Below, piece after piece: positions 60,801 through 64,000 of a DNA stretch of 64,000 nucleotides. The stretch is from Adineta ricciae (lineage: Eukaryota > Rotifera > Eurotatoria > Adinetida > Adinetidae). How positions within the stretch are numbered: position 1 is the stretch's first letter; each line of letters starts with the position of its first letter. A program made the translations under genes and the position numbers. Location: NCBI GenBank assembly GCA_905250025.1, contig CAJNOJ010000130.1, forward strand, positions 124,001 to 188,000. Reading direction: 5' to 3'. Below the pieces are notes generated by a model, which was not told where the DNA came from, did no database searches, and saw nothing but the letters and a program-made list of their open reading frames with translations.

Positions 60801-61504
60801 CACAACTTTATCTCCAACAACAACCTACGAGAAAAACTCGACTTGTTTTATCATTCTTATTTGATTCGACGACATACACGTTCGCCTTTCGCTCGTAGTT
60901 TATAATACGGTTCAATTTGAAACCATGAACCTTCAGTGCCACTGACATCCAGCGAAACACGCATGGCATTTTTCTCCAAGAATGCGGGTAGTCGCTTGTT
61001 AACAGTGATGTATTTATTGCTTTTGATATGAAGTAATTGGACAATAGTATCACCATATTTGATCACTGTGCCCGTTTGCTTTCGACTTTCTTCTTCGTTT
61101 TGACGTTTTTCGGTATCAGCAGCGATTTGTAATTTCTTCAAGTCTCGAACGATGTTCGGACTCTTCAATGCATTCCAATATTGCGTTTGAGCACTGTAGC
61201 GATGGCTCGGACATATACGAAATAGGCAATCTTTTGTCAAAGAAAAAGTATTTCGAATATTTTTCATTTATTTTTCATTTCTTCTACCTCGATACTTCTT
61301 CGGTGGCTTTTGCAGATCACCAGCATCAGGTTGAACAACGCATCGATCATCAACAAGACTATACACATAAACATACAGACAGTCAAGCAGAACAATGAGT
61401 TTCTCTTACCCAAGTGTACTTATAAATCCACAAACAGTTCCTTCGGCATATAAAGCTATTGTATCGCCAATTTTCAGAAAACTGGATGTTAAATTCGACT
61501 CCAT
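48850..61504 (-). CDS. ITPR: Inositol 1,4,5-trisphosphate receptor, full gene with duplicated S5 exon
   Basis: IP3-gated calcium channel of the endoplasmic reticulum, read from ATG 61504 ([20 protein letters not shown]) to TAA 48850 through several dozen short introns. Domains in order: the suppressor and MIR beta-trefoils ([54 protein letters not shown]); the IP3-binding helical domain ([22 protein letters not shown]); RIH and regulatory domains ([37 protein letters not shown]); the six-helix channel; the selectivity filter [13 protein letters not shown]; inner helix [15 protein letters not shown]; and the CFICG zinc-type linker with [11 protein letters not shown]. Phosphate-contacting Arg/Lys of the helical half are conserved, but the first Thr of the RTTGR loop is Ala here (RATGR). 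It is not a ryanodine receptor, because SPRY repeats are absent. Two alternative exons encode S5. Confidence 0.97.
49963..50194 (-). other. ITPR alternative exon B (S4 end, S4-S5 linker, S5)
   Basis: 232 bp, acceptor TTTTTCCAG, donor C|GTATGT, phase 0 in and phase 1 out. It encodes [20 protein letters not shown], a hydrophobic S5 ([20 protein letters not shown]) and FFRDDF, then a basic loop start without N-glycosylation sequons. It is open throughout and aligns one-to-one with exon A just upstream. Confidence 0.85.
50299..50533 (-). other. ITPR alternative exon A (S4 end, S4-S5 linker, S5)
   Basis: 235 bp, acceptor TTTTTCTTAG, donor C|GTAAGTG, phase 0 in and phase 1 out, the same as exon B. 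It encodes [21 protein letters not shown]5 ([20 protein letters not shown]) and QDDF, then a loop start with NST and NYT sequons. The upstream constitutive exon ends in FFYSLL and the shared downstream exon starts at 49870. Confidence 0.88.
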
Positions 61505-63043
61505 AATTTGTTTATCTATAATATCAGAAGCGAAATCAACTAATATTTCATCTCTTATCGTACAAACAAAAGATCGTTCTGTTCTATTTCCTCTGGCAAA
61601 GTCGATGATAACAAGAAAAATGATTGATTAACAACTCATATCTCAGTAATAACAATAAAAAAAGGTTTATCTCAGCAGAAGAGCGATTAATTCACGTGAT
61701 ATATGTTTGACGTGTCTATTCAATACTCGAATATATCATCTCAATAAAAACAGAGCGAGAAAAATCGATTAAAATCGAATGACATTAGTTAGCCTTCTCA
61801 CGTTGTTATTCTATTCATTATTCTACCGAAGGATAACACCGAATCAGCTATCTTCATATATATATATATATCAAATAAATATTCGATAGTCTATCGATTA
61901 ATGCTAAACGTAATTACTATCTCGGGATCACACGCAGTTGATATTAAGACGGACGAGAAAAAGAAAAGAAATAGACTGGCTTGATTAAACTTCCAGAAGG
62001 CTCATTTGTTATCTTTGTACAAGCTGAAAAGATTTTCCGATATGTAATCGAGTACATATGTTAATAATCAAGTAGCATTTAGGACATACAATCGGATGAG
62101 AAATGAAGAAAAAAAAAATGCGACCTGCTGAGTGTCGATGATGTCTGTACATCTTTATCCTTTCAATAACATCGGTATGTCTGAAGAGAGAAAACATAAT
62201 AGAATGGGAACGATCTTTTGTTTTTGATCGATAACAACACAGATGTTTTCTTTCGACTTGACTTGACTTTACCTTCAATAGACGGATCGAATATATTGGC
62301 TGATAATTGTCATCAGGATACGCACTGGAATGTAAAATGATGGAAATCTGAAAAAATATAGACGAGATTGATTAATTATATCATGTTGCCGTTGCAATTC
62401 AAGCAAAATAAAGCAAAGCATTGAGCTTGAATAAGTGCGCGTCGTTCTTCCTGCCAGCATCAAGTCGATTGACAGATGGAGAATTTCTTGTTTTTTCCTC
62501 TATGAATGTCTGTAGGGAAAAAGATGTCACCTGACTTCTTTTATTTCTTGTTTGAGAATAACAAACTTATACCAATCTGTTACATTTTGCTTGTGCCATT
62601 TACATTTCTTTTTCTGCCAAATTTGTTTGCCTCCAAACATGAGGTTGTACGTCTTTTCTTTTTCGGTCGTATAAATATACTTGGCTTTGATGATGCCTTA
62701 CTACACGTTAATGGGAGCCTTCAAGTGTTAATGTATTGAAACATATATAGTCATTCAGCGGAGTTCGGTTTTTTTTTGGTTATATTGTTAAGAGAATCAC
62801 GAGAGAAGAATTTCTCTTTCACGCATATTATATAAACATATCTGAATATATTCAAGCATTAGTATTATGTGCAAGTACACGTATACAGGTAAGAAAATAT
62901 AAACATATACATATATCTGACACGATTCACATCAGAATAACAAAAAAAGAAAGAAAATGAACGAATACAAAGGAAGAAAATAGAGACATGTATCTGACAC
63001 CAGTTTTTTTCTTCTTCTTTCAATCAAGAAAAATGATCACTTC
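61505..63043. other. Upstream region of ITPR and 3' flank of ESCO, 1.5 kb
   Basis: No gene found. A TGATATTATAG acceptor-like site lies about 14 bp before the ITPR ATG. Open frames at 62009-62278 and 62506-62739 lack domains and splice support. The region is AT-rich and should include the ESCO 3' UTR. Confidence 0.5.
61856..61871. repeat. AT dinucleotide microsatellite
   Basis: Eight uninterrupted AT units in the region upstream of the IP3 receptor gene. Confidence 0.85.
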
Positions 63044-63960
63044 TTAATAGATAAATAAACGATTTGAGTGTGTGTATTTCTTGAACAACTGACGTCCGTC
63101 ATCAGTTGGTGCCGAAAATGCCAAGTCAGCACGTTTTATAACAATACCGAAGAAAAAATTTGTGCTAAGAAAAAGAAAGACTATCAATTTCTTCTTGCAA
63201 AAAAAAAATTCATGCGAAAGAACAACCCGACAAAAAGAAACTGATCTCTTCTCGTGAAACTAAGCGTGAAAGCGATATTTACCGAACACAATCGAGTAAT
63301 TTCGTTGCAATACGAGCTCGACGATGATCAGGATGTACCCATATCCGAGCGATTCCACAAAGCATTTTATTCATTTCAGTTTCAGTATCAATATTTGATT
63401 CATCAGTTAAGTCAAGAACATGAACCTTGAAAAGATAGAATGCATATAACAGGAAGAAGAAACATTGGTGCTTACCCGATGAACAATGTGGGCGAGACAG
63501 TAACCAAGAACAATATCACTACAATCTTCAATGTAAAAGTACGCCTAGTGAAAAGAAAATAGAGAAATTTAATTAAAGACGCATTTCTTTTACTTTGGTT
63601 TCACTCCATAAACAATTAAATGGTGTAGTGATTCCTAATTCATTATCAACTAATTCCCTGACATGTTCAGCCTTTTTCTGCTCGGACGCCGGCGACGTGC
63701 AACCAATCATATAAATACTTCCGTCAAGAAATTGCTGTAACACATATTGATGTTTAAAATTCTTAACAAAGTACGAGTAAAAGACGTTATCTTCTGTTTT
63801 TGTCAAGTATGATTAGAAAATTATTTACTCGTAATCGTATTGCAGATGTCGTGAAATTATGATACTTTGCATGAGCAGCTTTATCTTCGGCTGAATTAGG
63901 AAAATATGCCATACCACAACGCTTACAAATAGTTGCGTCGACCGTTTTTTGTCCGGCATC
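63044..63960 (-). CDS. ESCO: ESCO-family cohesin acetyltransferase, 5' part beyond the window
   Basis: Acetylates SMC3 to establish sister-chromatid cohesion. Five exons join in phase: 63829-63960, 63594-63761, 63476-63544, 63283-63425 and 63044-63164, ending in TAA. The first visible exon carries the C2H2 finger (CKRCGMAYFPNSAEDKAAH ... KYH) typical of Eco1/ESCO. A linker with VRELVDNELGI follows (human has VQELVDNELGF-like). The acetyltransferase core reads CGIARIWVHPDHRRARIATK, with the acetyl-CoA loop RRARIA, and the final exon has LAFSAPTDDGRQLFKKY (human IAFSDPTPDGKLFATKY). The C-terminus ends NRLFIY. At least one more 5' exon, preceded by the acceptor at 63961, lies to the right of the window. 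ESCO1 and ESCO2 cannot be told apart from this part. Confidence 0.93.
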
Positions 63961-64000
63961 CTAATTAAATGACATTGTTTGAATTATATCGATATTAATT

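Noticed and set aside
62009-62739. Open frames upstream of the IP3 receptor
   Set aside because: No start context, domain or splice evidence; hydrophobic runs come from T-rich DNA.
1-64000. Transposons, CRISPR arrays, telomeric repeats
   Set aside because: No transposase or reverse-transcriptase motifs, terminal repeats or regularly spaced repeats were seen by eye. A repeat-library search would be decisive.

Overview
The window is a gene-dense stretch of an invertebrate animal genome. It is AT-rich, and most genes are split by very short introns (about 45-100 bp, GT..AG). Intergenic gaps are mostly 0.1-2 kb and I recognised no transposon. Several genes have a pyrimidine-AG splice-acceptor motif directly before the start codon with no visible upstream exon, as expected with spliced-leader trans-splicing. 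Together with a xylose isomerase gene, this suggests a bdelloid-type rotifer. That assignment is inference, not proof. Two runs of N (18 bases at 27363-27380, one base at 40739) show this is a draft assembly.

Layout: 3' part of dynactin p150/DCTN1 (+, 53-1844); a DRC8/EFCAB2-like EF-hand axonemal protein (-, 1987-2836); an unknown single-pass membrane protein (-, 3274-4377); an ATP9-type P4-ATPase (-, 4651-8019); a full beta-spectrin of 2415 codons (-, 9523-17567); TUT1/U6 TUTase (+, 19680-22368); a B-box-like zinc-finger coiled-coil protein (+, 23617-24952); a C2orf69 homologue (-, 27380-29162); an 11-zinc-finger CTCF (-, 29617-32049); a cysteine-rich secreted protein (-, 32200-32736); a PLB1-like lipase (-, 34522-36315); RFC3 (-, 36571-37971); xylose isomerase (-, 38194-39784); a truncated RPL37 running into a truncated ATG3 across one N (+, 40581-41595); a testican/SPOCK-like protein (+, 41978-43546); a putative RFamide neuropeptide precursor (+, 45052-45443); RMI2 (-, 45579-46938); CHID1 (-, 47051-48402); a complete IP3 receptor (-, 48850-61504); and the 3' part of an ESCO cohesin acetyltransferase (-, 63044 to the window edge).

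The most interesting observation is in the IP3 receptor. Two tandem, homologous exons (50299-50533 and 49963-50194) both encode the end of S4, the S4-S5 linker, S5 and the start of the luminal loop. Both begin in phase 0 and end in phase 1, so only one at a time can be spliced in without a frameshift. This predicts mutually exclusive pore-domain isoforms, one with N-glycosylation sequons and one without. Other points are a CTCF with all 11 fingers and a YDF cohesin-binding motif before finger 1, a single-copy RFamide precursor, and the RPL37/ATG3 junction, which looks like an assembly deletion.

The genes are mostly unrelated housekeeping and signalling genes. No operon-like functional grouping is evident.
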